Below are positions 18,901 through 33,900 of a DNA stretch of 64,000 bases, piece after piece. The translations under genes were made by a program, and so were the position numbers. The stretch is from positions 7,824,001 to 7,888,000 of the forward strand of contig NZ_CP043930.1 of NCBI RefSeq assembly GCF_009720525.1. The letters run 5' to 3'. The notes beneath the pieces were generated by a model. That model had not been told where the DNA came from and did not search any database. It worked only from the letters and a program-made list of their open reading frames with translations. Every line of letters starts with the position of its first letter. Position 1 is the first letter of the stretch. The stretch comes from Gimesia benthica (GTDB taxonomy: Bacteria > Planctomycetota > Planctomycetia > Planctomycetales > Planctomycetaceae).

Positions 18901-21900
18901 TCCCAGTGTGCTGATGGTCGTCGCGAGGTCGACAGTCAGAGTGTCTGTCGCATCCAGGGTGATAGAACCGGTGGCTGACTGCATGGTTTCCGTAACATTC
19001 AGCGTACCCGTGTTATGAATTACAATGTCCAGATCCGCGTCCAGACCATCCTGGGCAGTGATACCTCCAATCGTCAGGGCTCCCGTGTTGTCCAGGAAGA
19101 GGCCCCCCGTTCCCGCATCTGCTTCGAGGAAGGCAATCGCAGTGTCGATCGCATCCGCAAGCTGGCCAATACTCAGATTCGAATTCAGAACGAGCTGGCT
19201 GGCGGTCACGTTGTTGACGCCTGTGCTGTCGTTGTCTGTGATTGCCCCCAGGGTCGAAGTAATATCGACGCGGCCACCAGTCGTGGTAATACCGGAGAGA
19301 GCGATGTCCCCCGCAGCGGAGATTTGAATCTGTCCCCCCTGTGATTCGACCCGGCTGCCGGAAGCCATGGTGATACTGCCAACGTTCGAACCGTCATTGT
19401 CAGCGGTCAGGGTAATACTTCCGCTCGCCTGACTGAGAATGCTGGTTGTCGCCGACAGGGTGATATCATTGTCCGCCAGCAGCGTAATACTGCCGTCAGC
19501 GCTGGTCAGGTTTGTGTCCAGCTGAATATCGGAGGTTGTTCCTTTAGCCGTCAGCAGAATAGAACCGGCACCATTGACTGTCGAAGCGCCACCGGTGATC
19601 GACATCGTTCCGTTCGAAACATTTGCTTCCACGGAACCTCCACCGGTGCCAGCCGTTGTATCGAGGCTGGTATTCAGTGTGGTGAATCCGGTAACCGCAT
19701 TGACGGTAATACTGCCTCCGTCTCCGGTGAGCAGAGAGCCATTGGAAAGATCGACCTGGCCGGCGGTGGAAGTAACAGCAATGTTCCCTCCCGCAGCAGC
19801 ACCATTGGTGGTGTCGATTCCGCTGCCTGTCGAGATGACATCCCCGTCAGCCTGTACATTCACGCTGCCACCTTCACCGGTATTCACTCCATTGTCTTCC
19901 AGGGTGATACTGCCGGTGGCGTTAACTGTGATATCGCCCAAGGCGTTCACGCCATTATCTCGAGTGACCACATTCCCGTTATGGGCATCGATGGTGATTG
20001 CACTCGCGGTTCCGTTGGTGGTGGTCAGCGAACGCGTCAGCACGTTCGCACCATCAATGTCGATCGTTCCCGTACCGGCATCCAGGCTGGACCCGGATAC
20101 CATTGTCACATTGCCGGTACCGGAGATGTCGGAATCCGCGGTTACCGTAACAGCCCCATCGGTGCTCACAGCATCTTTCAAGATGACATCTTCAGTAGAA
20201 CTGATCTGGATTGTAATCCCGTTTCCACCAGTCAGTGTCTGGTCGAAGGTGATGTCGTCCACGGTAGTTGAGGTGAATACCACGGATGCTCCCAGCGAGA
20301 CAATGTCGTGGAAGGTCTGTCCGCCGGTCGTGGTGATTGTGCCACCGTTGACTTCCGTCGTGCCATCCACATCGGTCGTCAGGCTCGTCAGGGCAGCGGA
20401 ATTGCCGACCTGGTCATCAAAAATCGTGGCTCCGGCAGTGTTAATGTTGAGTGTGTGGGCACCGTTCAACGTCGATTTGAAATTGACAGATCCCGAGACT
20501 GAACTGGACAGAACCGTATTGGCCCCCAACAGCACGGCATCGTTGAATAGCTGACCGCCTTCGGTGGCAATGCTGCCCCCGTTGATAAACGTCGTCCCGT
20601 TAGCATCCGTCGTCAGGCTGACGAGTTCGTTTGTATCACCCACGGTCCCATTGAAGGTTGTGTCGCCATCCGTATTCAGTTCCAGCGTACGCGTACCATT
20701 CACACGCTGATTGAAGGTGATCGCTCCACTGCCAGTACTGGTAAGGACTGTATTCGCCCCCAGCTCGACATCATCATTAAAGATCTGATTACCGGTGGTC
20801 TCAATGCTTCCACCATTGATCTGTGTTGTTCCGTTTGTATTTGTAGTCAGGCTGATCAATGCGGCGGAGTTACCAACCTGGTCATCAAATATCGTTGTGC
20901 CGTCTGTATTGACATTGAGGGTATAAGCCCCGTTCAGAGTCTTAGCAAACTGGATTGTCCCGCTGGAGGAACTGGAGAGAACCGTATTTGCTCCCAGTTG
21001 AACCATGTCGTTATAGAACTGTCCACCTGAGGTTGCAACACTGCCTCCGTTGATGTTGGTCGTGCCGTCGGCATCGGTGGTCAGACTTGTCAGCTCATCG
21101 GTATTGCCCACAGTGCCATTGAAAGTCGTCACGCCAGCGGTATTTAATACCAGTGTAAATGCACCATTCAATGTTTGATCGAACGTAAGCGCTCCGTTGC
21201 TGGTACTGGTGAGGACAGTGTTCGCGCCCAGTTCAACATCGTCATTGAAAATCTGATCGCCGGTCGTTTCAATACTTCCGCCATTAATCTCTGTAGTGCC
21301 GCCGGCGTTAGTTGTCAGGCTCGCCAGCGCTACTGTGTTACCAACCAGGCTGTTGAATGTGGTCGTGCCTGTTGTGTTCAGGTTTAAGGACCAGGGGCCG
21401 TTGAGTGACTCCTGAAAAGTGAGGGCACCACTCGTGCTGCTGGTAAGTATTGTGTTTGCTCCCAGCTCTACAGCGTCATTAAAAATCTGCTCAAATGTGG
21501 TCTCAATACTCCCGCCGTTGATGTAAGTCGTTCCGTTGGCGTCCGTCGTCAGGCTGACAAGTTCGTTGGTGTCACCCACGGTGCCATTGAAGGTCGTGTT
21601 GCCATCAGTATTCAGTTGCAGCGTAAACGTGCCATTCACCCGCTGATTGAAGGTGATCGCTCCGCTGCCGGTGCTGGTGAGGACCGTATTCGCTCCCAGC
21701 TCGACATCGTCGTTAAAGATCTGGTCGCCAGTCGTGTTGATGCTGCCGCCATTAATCTGAGTGGTACCATTTGCATTTGTGGTCAGGCTGGTCAGGGCTG
21801 CGGAGTTGCCGACCTGGTTATCAAAGATCGTTGTGCCGTCGGTATTGACGTTGAGGGTGTAGGCTCCGTTGAGAGTCTCAACAAACTGGATCGTCCCGCT

Positions 21901-24900
21901 GGCTGAACTGGACAGAACGGTATTTGCTCCCAGTTGAACCATGTCGTTATAGAACTGCCCACCCGTGGTCGCAACACTGCCTCCATTGATGTTGGTTGTT
22001 CCGTTGGCATCGGTCGTCAGGCTTGTTAACGCGTCGTTGTTCCCTACGGTTCCATTGAATGTCGTATTTCCATCGGTATTCAGATTGAGTGTAAAGCTAC
22101 CGTTGAGGGTATTATTGAAGGTTAAATCACCACTGCTTGTGCTGGTCAAAATCGTGTTGTCGCCCAGCTCTACCTGGTCATGGAAGATCTGATCACCGGT
22201 GGTCTCGATACTTCCACCGTTGATCTGGGTCGAACCACTGGCATCGGTGGTCAGGCTCGTCAGGGCAGCCGAATTACCGACCTGATCATCAAAAATCGTG
22301 GCTCCGGCAGTGTTAATGTTGAGTGTGTGGGCACCGTTCAACGTCGATTTGAAATTAATCGAACCCGAGGCTGAACTGGAGAGAATCGTATTGGCCCCCA
22401 AGAGTACGGCATCGTTGAATAGCTGACCGCCTTCGGTGGCAATGCTGCCCCCGTTGATAAATGTCGTTCCGTTGGCGTCCGTCGTCAGGCTGACGAGTTC
22501 GTTTGTATCACCCACGGTCCCGTTAAATGTGGTGTCTCCATTCGTATTCAGTTCCAGCGTGTGCGTACCATTCAACCGCTGGTTGAAGGTGATCGCTCCA
22601 CTACCTGTACTGGTAAGGACTGTATTCGCCCCCAGCTCGACATCATCATTTAAAATCTGGTCGCCAGTCGTGTTGATACTGCCGCCATTGATCTGTGTTG
22701 TTCCGTTTGTATTTGTGGTCAGGCTGATCAATGCGGCGGAGTTACCAACCTGGTCATCAAACCTGGTCGTGCCGTCGGTATTGACGTTGAGGGTATAAGC
22801 CCCGTTCAGAGTCTTAGCAAACTGGATTGTTCCGCTGGCTGAACTGGAGAGAACCGTGTTTGCTCCCAGTTGAACCATGTCGTTATAGAACTGTCCACCT
22901 GAGGTCGCAACACTGCCTCCGTTGATGTTGGTCGTGCCGTCGGCATCGGTGGTCAGACTTGTCAGTTCATTAGTGTTACCCACAGTGCCATTGAAAGTCG
23001 TCACGCCAGTGGTATTCAATTCCAGTGTAAATGCACCATTCAGTGTCTGATCAAACGTAAGCGCTCCATTGCTGGTACTGGTGAGGACAGTGTTTGCTCC
23101 CAGTTCAACATCGTCATTGAAAATCTGATCACCGGTCGTTTTAATACTTCCGCCATTAATCTCTGTAGTGCCGCCGGCGTTAGTTGTCAGGCTCGCCAGC
23201 GCTGCTGTGTTACCAACCAGGCTGTTGAATGTGGTCGTGCCTGCTGTATTCAGGTTTAATGACCAGGGACCGTTTAACGACTCATGAAAGGTCAAGGCAC
23301 CACTCGTGCTGCTGGTGAGCATTGTGTTTGCTCCCAGCTCTACAGCGTCATTGAATATCTGCTCAAATGTGGTCTCAATGCTCCCGCCGTTGATGGAAGT
23401 TGTTCCGTTGGCGTCCGTCGTCAGGCTGAGGAGTTCGTTAGTGTCTCCCACGGTGCCATTGAAGGTTGTGTTGCCGTCAGTATTCAGTTCCAGCGTATAC
23501 GTGCCATTCAACCGCTGATTGAAGGTGATCGCTCCGCTGCCGGTGCTGGTGAGGACCGTATTCGCTCCCAGCTCGACATCATCGTTAAAGATTTGATCAC
23601 CAGTCGTGTTGATGCTGCCGCCATTAATCTGAGTGGTACCATTTGCATTTGTGGTCAGGCTGGTCAGGGCTGCGGAGTTGCCGACCTGGTTATCAAAGAT
23701 CGTTGTGCCGTCGGTATTGACGTTGAGGGTGTAGGCTCCGTTGAGAGTCTCAACAAACTGGATCGTCCCGCTGGCTGAACTGGACAGAACGGTATTTGCA
23801 CCCAGTTGGACCATGTCGTTATAGAACTGCCCACCCGTGGTCGCAATACTGCCTCCATTGATGTTAGTTGTTCCGTTGGCATCGGTCGTCAGGCTTGTTA
23901 ACGCGTCGTTGTTCCCCACGGTTCCATTGAATGTCGTATTTCCATCGGTATTCAGATTGAGTGTAAAGCTTCCGTTGAGGGTATTGTTGAAGGTTAAATC
24001 ACCACTGCTTGTGCTGGTCAAAATCGTGTTGGCACCCAGTACGACCTGGTCATGGAAGATCTGATCACCGGTGGTCTCGATACTTCCACCGTTGATCTGG
24101 GTCGAGCCACTGGCATCGGTGGTCAGACTCGTCAGGGCAGCCGAATTACCGACCTGGTCATCAAAGATCGTAGATCCGGCAGTGTTAATGTTGAGTGTGT
24201 GGGCACCGTTCAACGTCGATTTGAAATTGACAGATCCCGAGGCTGAACTGGACAGAACCGTATTGGCCCCCAACAGCACGGCATCGTTGAATAGCTGACC
24301 GCCTTCGGTGGAAATGCTGCCCCCGTTGATAAATGTCGTCCCGTTAGCATCCGTGGTCAGGCTGGCCAGTTCGTTGGTGTCACCCACGGTCCCATTGAAG
24401 GTTGTGTCGCCATCCGTGTTAAGTTCCAGCGTATATGTGCCGTTTAACCGCTGATTGAAAGTGATGACCCCGCTGCCAGTGCTGGTGAGAATCGTATTTT
24501 CTCCCAGTTCTACGTCATCATTGAAGATCAGGTTTCCGGTGGCGTTGATGCTGCCACCATTGATCTGCGTAGTGCCTCCGGCGTCTGTTGTCAGACTGTT
24601 CAGAGCGGTATTGCTGCCGATGGCGCCATTAAAGATCGTTGAACCCGAGGTTTGAATTTCCAGATCAATCGCACCGTCGATGGTTCCATCGAATTGAATA
24701 TCGCCTCCCCCGGAACTGATCAGGGTTGTATCTGTGACAAAGTTGACCGCGTCATGGTAGAGTTGGGATCCGGTTGTTGTGATGGTACCGCCGTTGAACG
24801 GTGTTCCAGTTGCACCCGACGAACTGATTTCGACAGAAGCGGCATTAATATTTGCCAGGATATTCACACTTTCGGCAGTCACGAAGAGATTACCAGTGCC

Positions 24901-27900
24901 CAGATCAACATCACTCTGGAAGATGACCGGATCGTCGGCTCCAGCCAGGATTGTCAGATCTGCATTAAACAGGCTGTCCAGAGTGTTGACCTCGATTGTA
25001 TCGACTCCTGCAGAAGCCCCTACGCTACTGGTGCGAATCGTGATAGAACCGGTCGGATTCAGGAACTCCACTGATTCACTGAGAGTGGAATCGATGAATA
25101 AATAATTGTCCCCTGCCAGGCCGTTATCGGACAGAGATATCGTTTCATCAGCATCAGTAAAGTCAAACTCTCGATCAGCCACCAGCAGATTATCCAGAAT
25201 GGGCTCCAGGCCGGTGAAGGCAATCGTTGTCGAACCATCCGTCATGCTGCTGTCGGAAATGGTGATGATGCCATCTTCCCCTTCCGCAGGCACGTTATCC
25301 GGCGTAAAGACATAACCAACCGAATCCGCTTCAAGAGATACACTGTGATTGAGTACCAGCGTATCCCCCAGAATGCCAGCGATTCCCAGCGAGTTACCAT
25401 CGTTGTTCTGGGTGCCCCCATTGAAGGTGATGCCATCGGTGGGATTGAAGAACAGGTTGTCGGGCTGATTGACAATCAAGACATCGTCACCGCCCAGGCC
25501 GTTGAAGGTGATTGAGGTAATGTCAGTGATTGACACACTGGCCAGGACCAGTTCATTCGGACCGCCGAAGTCGCGTGTTAACACAAAGGTGGCAGTGTCT
25601 TCGCCGGTCAGCGTCAATACCAGTTGATCGTCTTCCCCCGTTCCGTAGACGACAATATCACCAGATCCGTAGATTCCTGGATAAACAGTAGGCAGGTTCT
25701 GGAAGGCTCCAATGTGAGGTATGCTGGTGTTTGTATCTGCCGCGAACTCCGAGGAACCATAGGCGGCCGAGGAACCAAAGCCGACAACGTATTGTGTTGC
25801 CAGAGAATCGGTAGGGATATAATTGGGATCGTTGGCATACGCAAACAGCGGGTCGCCAAACGTATTGGTCGAATCGAGGGGCACGTTCGAATCGAGGTCA
25901 TTCCCGTTAAAGGCGTTGTAAGTCACATTTGCATTCAGAGGTGCAATAACACCAAAACCTTCAATCGGTGGCAGGGGAGGATTCGCCTGCAGGTACAGTG
26001 TGATATTAGTTCCACTGTCGCCGGAAACGATTTCGGTACCCGAAGGATCATCCAGGTTCCAGTGCGCGACCAGACGCGAGTCGCCGGTCATACTGGAAAC
26101 GCCTGTGTTCATGATCGTTGTACGATCGGTAGAGTCCAGCACATCATTAAACCAGCCGATATCATCCATCAGACCATCAAAGAAGCGTCCGCTCCCCGGG
26201 TCCTGGCCGACATTCATTAAACCATTGACCGTGTCAGTAAAATGAGTGCTGTCAAAGCCGGAGAGGTTCTCATCGAACGAGGAGAGATAAGGTTGTTCCG
26301 AACCGTTGATGTAGATATGCATCTCCCCGGTATCGGCATCCCACGTATATTGGATGTTGGTCCAGACGCCGCCGTTGACCGACTGGCCTCCCGCCTGGAT
26401 CGTGTAATCTCCGCCGTCCTGCGTGCGGCCATAGAACTGACCACCACTGTTGGTTCGATACTGGAACTCGAGCCCCCCGTTATCGGGGCCTTCGAAGAAC
26501 TGGTTTCGTTTCCCGACATCATCCATCTTGACCCAGAAGTTCAACGTCCCTTTCCGACCCACATCGAATGAGGCATCCTGGAAGGTGGCGAAATCGTCGA
26601 TGCCGTCAAATTCGAGGGCACCACCAAAGACACCTGCCGTTTCCTGGAATTCAGGTCCAAAAGGCACAATCCCATCAGTGACCAGATACATCTGAATGCC
26701 GCTCACATTGTCAACCGCGATGTCTCCTGAACTCTGATCGAAATCCCAGTGAGCAACCAGGCGTGCATCTCCGGACAGGGCACTGACGCCGGTCGTACGA
26801 ATTGTATCCAGATCAGTCTGTCCGAGTGCCTGATCAAACCAGCCCACATCGTCCATCTTGCCGTCAAAGAAGCGGCTACTGTCACCCGGGTCGCGTCCGA
26901 CGTTCATCATTTCATTGATGGTACTTACAGTCGCAGTCCACTGGGCAAGATTGGAATCGTATGTTCCACTCAGATAACCGACCTCGGCACCATTGATGTA
27001 GAGGTGCATTTCCGGATTGACACCGCCATTGAAATCCCAGGTGTACTGGATGTTCTGCCAGACTCCGGTCGTCCCGCCCGCACCACCATTTTGAATGATG
27101 TAGGTATTGCCGTTTCCGTCATTACGATTAGGGCTGCCGAAGAACTGACCACCACCGTTCGTGCGGTACTGGAACTCCATGCCCCCGTTATTCGGACCTT
27201 CAAAGAACTGGTTGCGGCGTCCCTGGTCATCCATGTTCACCCAGAAGCTGAGAGTGCCGGATTCTCCTACATCGAAGTTCGCCGACTGGAAGAGGCCGAA
27301 ATCATCGACGCCGTCAAATTCCAGGGCACCGCCGAAGACGCCGCCCGTCGGATCCCAGGCGGGAATCGTAGCGGAAGGCTGTGGTCCTTCGTAGCTGAAA
27401 CCATTGAAAATATTGTTGGTGATATTCACCGAATTCGCTGGTACCGCGAGAGATGGATCGAAATAGATTCCCCCGGGCTGTGCATAGATCCCGTTTGAGT
27501 TCGTCGTGGAGGAATCCTGCCAGTCGAATGTATTGTGATTGATGTCGATTCCGTCGGCCGTCATTCCCCGGTTGGTGATCGTGACCGTATAGTTCTGGTC
27601 GCCCGCTTCCTGGAAAGCACCCGCTTCGAGACCATTGCCGAAGTAGTTAAAGGAGATCTCACCACTGAAGGCATGGTTGTTGGGATCACCGAAGGTCCCC
27701 TGTGGTCCAATCGCGATGGGTCCCCAGCGGAAATGGTTTTCACGGAATTCATTCCTCGTAATCAGGAAGTTTTCACCGCTGCCTCCGTCCCCGTCACGGA
27801 TCGCGGCGCGGCCGTAATTTCCTTCGAATATGGAGTCGGAGACCTCCAGGTTATTCGCTCCCTCAAAGACGACGGCACTACGATAGTTATCACCGAAAAG

Positions 27901-30900
27901 CAGATTGTTCAATGTAGTATTGTCTGCATTCGTGTAAACCACATAGCCTCGATAATCAGTGGCCGAGGTGTGCGTCTCCCAGCCCAACTGGGCACCCGAG
28001 ATAGAAACGTTGTTCGCACTGATATTCACGGCGATGTCAAAAGTATTCGTCGGGGCTCCCGCCTTGCGGATTTCGACAACGTCTTTACCGGCTCCGATCA
28101 GTGAGACCGATTCATCAATTTCCAGTGTGCCCGTTGTATGATAGATACCGGCGGCAATGTTGATGATACCACCGGTACCTGCCACATCGACGGCATCCTG
28201 GATATCGGCATCTCCGGCTGATCCCAGTACATTCACGGTTGCAGCATCACCGGAGACAGTCGCTGCGACGAGGTCACCATCCAGGTCAACAGTGTCAGCG
28301 TTGAAGGCGATACTGGCTGCGGTCATCACCGTACCATTGGCAACGGTAATCGACTCGACATTCAGTTCCACGTTTTTCCCGGCGTCGAAAGTCAGACTGC
28401 CATTAACGTTCAGGGTGTCTGCTGCACCTTCTCCGTTGATCGTCAGTGAAGCGGTATAATCGCTAGCCAGTGAATTCAGTTCGATCTGGTCGGCGCCGTT
28501 GCCTGTATTGATCGTCAGCAGGCCATCCGGGTTGGTAAACGTCAGCAGTTCGCCGGCTGTCGAAGTGACGGTGGTCTGCCCACCGCCGGCATCGCTGATC
28601 GTAATGATTTCCGCGACCGCACTGTAATTCAGGGTCACGTTGGTCGTGTTGATCGTTGAGGTGATCGGTTCCAGGCCGCTGTAGGTGATGAAATCAGTGC
28701 CTGCACCATCAATGCGGATCGAACCGGAGTTGCTGTCAACAAAGAAATACTCAACAGAAGTGGTCGTCCCCAGCAGGTTCAGCACATCCCCCGGACTGGT
28801 CGAGTCCTGGCCTTCGCCATCGTAATCGACAGTGATCCCGGCCGCAGCGAGAGCAGCATCGATGGTCAGACTGTCATCGCCATCCCCGCCTTTCACTGTG
28901 ATTGAAGTCGTACCTGAAAGAGCACTGGTGCCGATCAATGTTCCACCCAGACGGTATTCGATGTCCGAACCGTTGACCAGAATTTCAATGTCATCAGCGT
29001 TTGCAGTTCCCTGCAGTTCAATGTCGACGGCACCCGTAATCGTGAAGTTTTCAATTTCACTGTAAGTCACGGTGGGGAAGCTGCCGGTAACCGATCCTGA
29101 GCCGTCCCCATTGTTTGAGACGACTGCCGTTCCGGCTGCAGAAGTATCCACGTGAAGTTCATCACCCAGCGGGTTACTGATTGGGTCACCGCCGACAATG
29201 TTAAAGGCTTCCGCATTCGGTGTGACCTGGAAACTGTCGGCGGCACTGCCACCGGTCAGGTTCACAAAGTTACTGAAGGTCAGTGTGTTGGTGCTGTTAT
29301 AAGTGTTGACGCCGTTCAGTGTCCAGGTGGCGGCGCTGTCGATACCCGTCAGAGTGTTACTGCCGCTGCCCCCGGTGAGGACGTCGATATTCGCGAAGCT
29401 GACGGACTTGGTAGATTCACTGCCATCGAAGCCGTCAATTCCCCCGAGTGCGCTGAGCGTGACGTTCAAATCGGAAGAATAGGTGTCGAGGTTCAAATGA
29501 TCTTCGCCGTCTTCACCATCGATGGTTCCATTCAGCGTGGATCCATTATTACTGAAGCGGAAGACATCCGCGCCCTGACCACCCAGCAGGTCGAGCGTAT
29601 GCGAACCGTTGATGTTGAACTGGTCAACATCATTGCCCCCCTGGAGGGTTTCAAAACTGGAGAAGGACAGGGAAGTCCCGCTGCCGTAGACGCTCGCCGG
29701 CTGAATCGACCATGTAGCGGCCGCGTTCTGTCCGGTCAGTTTGTCGGCAGCTCCTGATCCTGCTGCGATGTTGTTGATATTGTCAAACCCGCCACTGATC
29801 GACGCCTCGGTTCCCTGGAACCCGTCAAAGGTTCCGTTGGCCGTCAGAATCACGTCAATCGAAGAGGTCAGGGCACTGAAATCGATCTGGTCGGCACCCG
29901 CCTGACCGTCAATTGTTCCCGTCAGGGTTGCGCCATCGGCAAAAGCGAAGACATCGTTTCCGGAATTACCTGAGAGATTCAAAGACTGACTGCCGCTGAT
30001 GTTGAACTCATCAACGTCGGTTCCTCCGGTCAGATTCTCAAAATCACTGAAGTTCAGCGTGTTTGATGCTGTGTACTTATTCGTGCCATCCAGCGACCAG
30101 ACTGCAGACGCATTGATCCCTGCCAGGGCATCAGTATTACTGCTCCCCTGAATCGTGTCGATATTATCAAAATCAGCTACCGTGGAAGCTTCCACCCCTG
30201 TAAAGCCATCCGTTGATCCTGCTGCTGACAGAGCGAGATCGAGACTGAATGTGGACGCTGAATAGTCCAGGATGTCACCGCCGCCCAGGCCATCGATGCT
30301 GCCTGTGATCTGGCCACTACCGCTGAACTGGAATGTGTCGCTGCCTGTCGATCCAGCCAGGTGATTGAAACCATCAAAGTCAATCCCGGAGACCGATCCC
30401 TGGTTGACACCATTGATCAGGTAAGTGGTGCCTGCACTCAGTCCACTGATGGTATCCTGTGTGTCATCACCACTGAGGTTTTCGATCGTATTAAACAGAT
30501 TCACGCCCGAGGCACTGCTGGTTTGCAGATCGACAGTCACAGCACTGGTCACAGCAGAGAAGTCAATGTGGTCCGTTCCGTCACCCCCGCTGAGGGTACC
30601 GGTAAGCTGTCCGCCATCCTGGAAGGTGAACGTGTCGGCCCCCGCGTTACCTGTCAGATTCTCCACGTTGCTGAAACTGACGGCGCCGGAGAGCAGGCTG
30701 CCGGAATTCAAACCATTGATGAGCCAGTCGGTCGTCTGGTCGGCACTGACCAGCGTATTCGATCCACCCGCACCATTAATGCTGATGCCGCTCGGTGGCA
30801 GAATGGTGTCGACGCTCATATCCAGCCGCACGGTATTATCGGATCCATTTCCGGTGATGATAATACTGGAGACTTTATCGAACTCATGTGAAGGCACGAT

Positions 30901-33900
30901 CTCGTTGGAAGTGCCCGTTTCCAGGATGCGCAACTGACTGCCGTCCCGAATGATCGTAATGTCATTGCTGGACCAGTCGCCGGCAGTCACAACCATGCTT
31001 TCCACGAGGTCATTCAGGTTGATCGTCACAGTCGCGGTGGCGGTCGAACCCGCGTTGTCATCGACAATCACGTCCAGTGTGTAACTGGAATTGGTTTCGA
31101 AGTTGAGCAGACTCTGATCAGCAACAATGATCTGCCCCGTAGAGGTAATATCAAACGCGGCAGAACCTGTACCTCCCGCTTCGGTAAAGGTCAGTGTGTC
31201 TCCCGGTTGATCAGCATCGCTGGCAACTATCACCGCGCCGACCAATGTGCCGTTGGCTGCGTTCTCATCGACTTCGCGCGTCTGGTTGGCGATGACCGGA
31301 ACATTGTCATTCAGCGGATTCAGATTGATAGTCACCGTCGCCGTATCGGTTGCATTCGCACCATCCGACACCAGAATGTCCAGAGTGAAGGACGTTGTTG
31401 TTTCGTAGTCGAGCAGGCTCTGGTCAGCAACGACAATCTGACCACTGGGAGAAATGTCAAACGCTGCAGCGCCACTGCCACCGACTTCTGTAAATGTCAA
31501 CGTGTCATTTGGCAGATCATCATCTGAAGCAACGATTACAGCGCCGACAGAAGTTCCATTGGTTGAGTTCTCGTCGATACTCCTGATCTGATTGAGTACG
31601 ACTGGAGCATTGTCATTAACTGGATTGAGATTAATCGTGATTGTTGCCGTATCGGTTGCACCGGCTCCATCAGTGACCAGGATATCCAGGTCGAAAGAGG
31701 TCGTGGTTTCGTAGTCAAGCAGACTCTGATCAGCGACTGTGACTTGACCGCTAGAAGAAATATCAAAAGCAGTCGCTCCTGTCCCGCCGGTTTTAGAGAA
31801 AGTCAGACTGTCATTCGGCAAGTCGTCATCACTGGCAGGGATTGCTGCTCCAACGTTGGTGCCATTGACCGTGTTTTCATCGACACTCAAAAGCTGATTG
31901 TTCACAATCGGAGTATTGTCGTTGACCGGATTGAGATTAATCGTAATTGTTGCCGTGTCGGTCGCCCCGGTATCATCGGTAACCAGAATCTCAAGTCCAA
32001 ACGAAGTCGTTGTTTCATAATCCAGCTGATTGACATCGGCAACCGTAATCTCGCCGTCTGCACTGACGTTAAAGGCGGTTAGCCCCGATCCGCCCGTCAG
32101 GCTGAAAGTCAGGCTTCCTGGCGGTACGTTTGGGTCAGCAGCGACGATTGTTCCCACAGATGTCGTATTCGCTGTATTTTCATCAACGGAAAAGCTCTGA
32201 TCACCTGCTGACGGCGGTGAATTGACCGTCAACACAACATCGTTGCCATCTCCGCCCTGATAAGTGATATAGACCTGGTTGCCGTTGAAATTGAATAAGG
32301 TCCCTTCGGCCAGTCCGGCGAAATTACCTGTGACTGCATCGACATCATCATTGTCAATCAGCAGGAACTGGTCACCGGCGGCGGCCGTGAAAGAACTGCT
32401 GATATTCAGTGTTGCTCCGGTCAGATCGACTTCACCGGTCACCTGGATCTGGTCGTACTCTGATCCAGCATTAGTTCCGTTGATTTCAATATTGAGATCC
32501 GCATCTGCGTCGAGTGTCAGGTCGCCCGTACTGAGAACTCCGGGACTGGAACCCGGTGCCAGAGCTGCATCGGCATTGATGGTCACGGGCGCTGAGATGC
32601 TGCCGGAACCACCCAGGGTGGCGCCGGTCGCGACGATCACTTCCGATGTCGCCAGGGTCCCCTCAACTTTGAGAACGCCGTCCTGCACGTTGGTGGCACC
32701 CGTAAACGAGCTGCTTCCGGAAAGAATGACTTCCCCCGCACCAGCGATCGTCAGGCTTCCGTCACCGGAGATGTCTCCAGCAAACGTGGCTGAGGTCGAA
32801 ATCGCCTGATTCAGTGTCAGCGAACCGGCAGGACCTCCCAGCAGCACACTCCCCGTTCCGGTCAGCGACGTGAGTGAGACAGAGAACCCGTTCAGATCCA
32901 GCACGCTGGTTGCAGACGTCAGATCGATGCTGGATGTATTGGGAATCGCAGCTGACTGGGCCAGTTGCAGGGTACCGTCATTGACAGTGGTCGACCCGGT
33001 GTAGCCATTTAACGCATCCAGGATGACAGTTCCCGAACCGTTCTTGATGAGGTTGTTCCCGTTCAATTGAGCTTTCACACTGCCGGAGCGGAGATCCAGA
33101 TCGGACTGGGACATCAAGACGCCCCCGGTTGCGATGACGGTACCATCTTCCAGTGTGAACTGTGCGACGGTTTCATCGAAGCTGCCCAGATCGAGTGTGG
33201 CGCCACCGGAAAGAGTCAGCGCGACACTGTCGTCGAGCAGGTCACTACCGGCGAGTTGATAGGTGTCACCAGCCTGACCAGACAGAATCAGATCGGTGGG
33301 GGCAAAGCTGGCGTCATAGGAATTGAGTTCAACAATCGACGCACCACCGGCAGTGGTGATTTGCAGGGAGTCTGCAGGAGAAGCGAAGGTAGTCAGTTCG
33401 AAGCTGCTGCTCAGGCTGCGAATCTGCATTTCTCCCGGCAGAGCGGCATTTTCCAGGATCGCATCGGTCGTGGCAGTGGGCAGGTTGATGACGATGTTGT
33501 TGGCCGTGTTACTTCCGCCAAACACCGGTTCCAGACCGGTATAGCTGATTTCCGTGATCGCATTTCCGCTGAAATCGACGGCACCAGCACCCGGACCTGT
33601 CAGATTGTGAGTAACGGTATCAAAGGTGCCCCCGAAGAATTCGAGCGCGTCGTTGCCTCCCAGACCACCGTCAAAAGAGATTGAAAGCTGAGTCAGCTGT
33701 GCATCGCCGTAATTGAGTGCGAGCAGATCGGTCTCACCATCGGCTCCCTGGATCTGGATCGAATTCAATCCGGACAGGGAAGTGGAAAACAGCAGGGCAT
33801 TCGCGTTGTTTCGATCGAGAAGCTCGACGTCATTGCCATTGATTTGCACGGCAAACGAATCATCAGCGCCGATTTGATTCTGCAATAAGACATTCAACTG

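Noticed and set aside
20221-24666. CRISPR array or mobile repeat as explanation of the 234-bp repeats
   Set aside because: The units are contiguous coding sequence in one frame with no spacers, and differences between units are mostly conservative.
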